A stretch of 7,359 bases of DNA from UBA11606 sp039815945 (lineage in GTDB: Bacteria > Actinomycetota > Acidimicrobiia > Acidimicrobiales > Aldehydirespiratoraceae). The notes beneath the pieces were generated by a model. That model saw only the letters and a list, made by a program, of their open reading frames with translations, had not been told where the DNA came from and made no database searches. Positions 6,093-7,359 of this stretch are shown piece after piece. The stretch covers positions 1 through 7,359 of the forward strand of contig JBCBYI010000202.1 of NCBI GenBank assembly GCA_039815945.1, given 5' to 3'. The position numbers were made by a program, and so were the translations under genes. Each line of letters starts with the position of its first letter. The first letter of the stretch is position 1.

Positions 6093-6105
6093 CACTTGAT
6101 GGCCA
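6076..6105 (-). promoter_or_regulatory. Leaderless promoter of the DrrA-type exporter operon
   Basis: On the minus strand a -10 TAACAT (6081-6076) is followed by 6 nt and the ATG at 6069, predicting a transcript starting at or beside the start codon. A possible -35, TGGCCA (6105-6100), matches TTGACA at 4 of 6 positions with an 18-nt spacer. The iron box occupies the spacer and the -10. It implies that this operon is transcribed separately from the fhuF-SBP2 pair that lies upstream in the same direction. Confidence 0.5.
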
Positions 6106-6137
6106 GGGCGGATCGCTCACCGGGCCGAACGGGGCGT

Positions 6138-7217
6138 TCAGAGGCCGATCTGGGTGAGGATGCCGTCGAGGGTGGCGGGGATCGAACGCGACGTTTCGAT
6201 CACCCATGAGAACGACTGCTCCGGGCTCAGCACCACGACGTTGCCGTCCTGTGCTGCCGGGAGCAGCTGGAAGAGCGTGCTCGACACGAACCCCTCGACA
6301 TCGCCCAACGTGAAGTCGAACACGATGATCCAGTCGGCCTCCTCGAGCGTGCCGAGCTGCTCGAGCGAAATCGGACCATCAGGGCCGACGATGCCGATGC
6401 CGATCTCGGACAACACCAGGGCCGGGCCGGCCCCGAGGTTCTCGTTGTAGACGGTGATCTGACCACCGAACGGCGAGACCATCGCGATCGACGGCGCCGG
6501 GTCGGGCACCCGCTCGGCGATCACCGCGATCTCGGCCTCGATCTCGGCGATCGCCTCCGCAGCACGTTCCTCGAGGCCGAGCGCCTCACCGAAGATTCGG
6601 ATCGGCTCACGCCAGTCGGTCGGGTAGGCGTGGATGATGGTGGGCGCGATCGCGTTGTACTGCTCGAAGTCGTCGCCAACGCTGCCGGGCTGCCCGACGA
6701 CGAGGTCGGGCTCGAGCGCGGCGAGCGACTCGAGACTGAACTCACCGCTGGCGCTGATGAACGTGTCGATCTCGCCGACGTACTCCTGGTTCCACGGTGC
6801 GAACGTCCGCTCGGTGGGGTTGATCGGGTAGTACGAGGCCGCCGCGGTCGGCACGACGCCGAGGGCGAGCAGGGCGTCCATGTCCGCCGCGCCGGCCAAC
6901 GCGACGATCCGCTCCGGGCGGGCCGGGACCTCGGTCACACCGAAGGCGTGTTCGACCGAGCGCGGGAACACCGCCTCGTCGATCTCCGCCTCGTCGGGCA
7001 CCGCCACGACGTCGTCGGCCTGGGTCAGCTCCTCGTCGTCGATCTCCTCGGGAAAGGTCGACGGTGTGGCCAGCACGGCGTCGGCCGACTCGGGCTCGAC
7101 GGGTTCGCTCGACGACGCCGATGGGGTCGACGAACCCCCACCACCGCCGCACGCGGCGGCGATCGACGCGAGGAGCAGGACGGCGCCGACGCACCGCGTG
7201 CGAGCGAGGCCTCTCAC
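6138..7217 (-). CDS. Iron-siderophore ABC transporter substrate-binding lipoprotein (SBP2)
   Basis: This 359-residue surface lipoprotein is of the PF01497 iron-siderophore binding type. From the GTG at 7217 the protein begins with three arginines in the first eight residues, a hydrophobic core (VGAVLLLASIAAA) and a lipobox ending in Cys23, followed by five glycines. Residues 24-83 are an acidic linker with 17 Asp/Glu and no Lys/Arg. The binding domain begins FPRSVEHAFGVTEV at 84, closely parallel to SBP1, and continues with PERIVALAG, a GEFSLESLAALEPDLVVG segment carrying the conserved Glu of the family, and DWREPIRIFGEALG. The GTG is preferred to an ATG at 7352 because the longer form puts 45 Arg-rich residues before the signal peptide and overlaps the real upstream reductase gene. 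GTGA overlap with that gene's stop and an AGGCGG 4 nt upstream support it. SBP2 is thus co-transcribed with a siderophore-iron reductase. No cognate permease is present in the window. Confidence 0.9.
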   Translation of the reverse strand: MRGLARTRCVGAVLLLASIAAACGGGGGSSTPSASSSEPVEPESADAVLATPSTFPEEIDDEELTQADDVVAVPDEAEIDEAVFPRSVEHAFGVTEVPARPERIVALAGAADMDALLALGVVPTAAASYYPINPTERTFAPWNQEYVGEIDTFISASGEFSLESLAALEPDLVVGQPGSVGDDFEQYNAIAPTIIHAYPTDWREPIRIFGEALGLEERAAEAIAEIEAEIAVIAERVPDPAPSIAMVSPFGGQITVYNENLGAGPALVLSEIGIGIVGPDGPISLEQLGTLEEADWIIVFDFTLGDVEGFVSSTLFQLLPAAQDGNVVVLSPEQSFSWVIETSRSIPATLDGILTQIGL

Positions 7218-7359
7218 GACGCCGCCTGCTGCCGCTCGGGTCGCCGCCAGGAACCGCCGTGCTGTTCGAACAACACGGTGCGCTCCTCGTCGTCGATCAG
7301 ATTGCAGGTAGAGCAGTAGCCGACGTCGGGGAGCTTGTACTGCAGACAACACGCCGTCC
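7214..7359 (-). CDS. fhuF: C-terminal end of a FhuF-type [2Fe-2S] siderophore-iron reductase (5' part outside window)
   Basis: A short minus-strand frame enters from the right edge and stops with TGA at 7216-7214, giving 47 residues. Its first part reads TACCLQYKLPDVGYCSTC, which has the exact CC-x10-C-x2-C arrangement of the FhuF C-terminal iron-sulfur domain, including the usual (Y)xLP segment between the cysteine pairs. In FhuF these four cysteines hold a [2Fe-2S] cluster that reduces Fe(III)-siderophore in the cytoplasm so that iron is released. A charged tail of about 29 residues follows. The stop overlaps the SBP2 start (GTGA), so reductase and binding protein are one operon. Only the tail is visible; the rest of the protein, including any fusion, is outside. 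The spacing of four cysteines plus the iron neighbourhood makes the call fairly safe despite the short length. Confidence 0.8.
   Translation of the reverse strand, partial: TACCLQYKLPDVGYCSTCNLIDDEERTVLFEQHGGSWRRPERQQAAS

Noticed and set aside
6127..6139. Perfect short inverted repeat GAACG-GGG-CGTTC at the SBP2 stop, considered as a terminator
   Set aside because: The stem is only 5 bp, the loop 3 nt, and there is no T tract. It may weakly slow polymerase but does not qualify as an intrinsic terminator.
7218..7352. Extension of SBP2 to an ATG at 7352
   Set aside because: It would place 45 Arg-rich residues before a normal lipoprotein signal peptide and overlap the FhuF-type gene, whose cysteine motif is in another frame.

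Overview
The window is GC-rich and gene-dense, with overlapping start and stop codons, GTG starts, actinobacterial TAnnnT -10 elements and lipoprotein-type binding proteins instead of free periplasmic ones. This points to a high-GC actinobacterium. An Acidimicrobiia-like lineage is a guess from protein style and is not proven by anything here. Almost every gene can be tied to iron, so the window reads as part of an iron-homeostasis island. No rRNA, tRNA, CRISPR array or insertion sequence was seen.

Layout, left to right. (1) At 1-260 (+) is the C-terminal end of a probable SAM-dependent methyltransferase, entering from the left edge. (2) At 278-1390 (-) is a lipoprotein of the iron-siderophore substrate-binding family (SBP1), convergent with the first gene. 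(3) A 63-bp divergent promoter region, 1391-1453, has a leaderless-type -10 for SBP1 and a weak possible iron box. (4) A plus-strand operon at 1454-3598 encodes a PPOX-type split-barrel flavoprotein, a FetA-like ATPase (start GTG 2121, overlapping the previous gene by 11 bp) and a FetB-family permease (1-base overlap). FetAB is a known iron exporter in E. coli. (5) A convergent minus-strand operon, 6069 down to 3603, encodes a DrrA-type ABC ATPase followed by two paralogous six-helix ABC-2 permeases, joined by ATGA and GTGA overlaps. (6) A 68-bp intergenic stretch, 6070-6137, carries a strong DtxR/IdeR-type iron box lying on the -10 element of a leaderless promoter for that operon. (7) At 7217 down to 6138 (-) is a second iron-siderophore binding lipoprotein (SBP2). 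(8) At the right edge, reading 7359 to 7214 (-), is the last part of a FhuF-type [2Fe-2S] siderophore-iron reductase, recognised by its CC-x10-C-x2-C motif. Its stop overlaps the SBP2 start as GTGA.

Working model (inference): SBP1 and SBP2 capture ferric siderophore at the cell surface, FhuF releases the iron by reduction inside the cell, and the iron-box-controlled ABC-2 complex exports something needed under iron limitation, most plausibly a siderophore. The FetAB pair with its flavoprotein would deal with iron excess or oxidative stress. No FecCD/FhuBC-type import permease lies in the window, so both binding proteins must use a partner encoded elsewhere. The least-described parts are the iron-box-regulated DrrA plus two-permease exporter next to fhuF-SBP2, and the variant FetB with altered family motifs, fused translationally to a PPOX flavoprotein gene.
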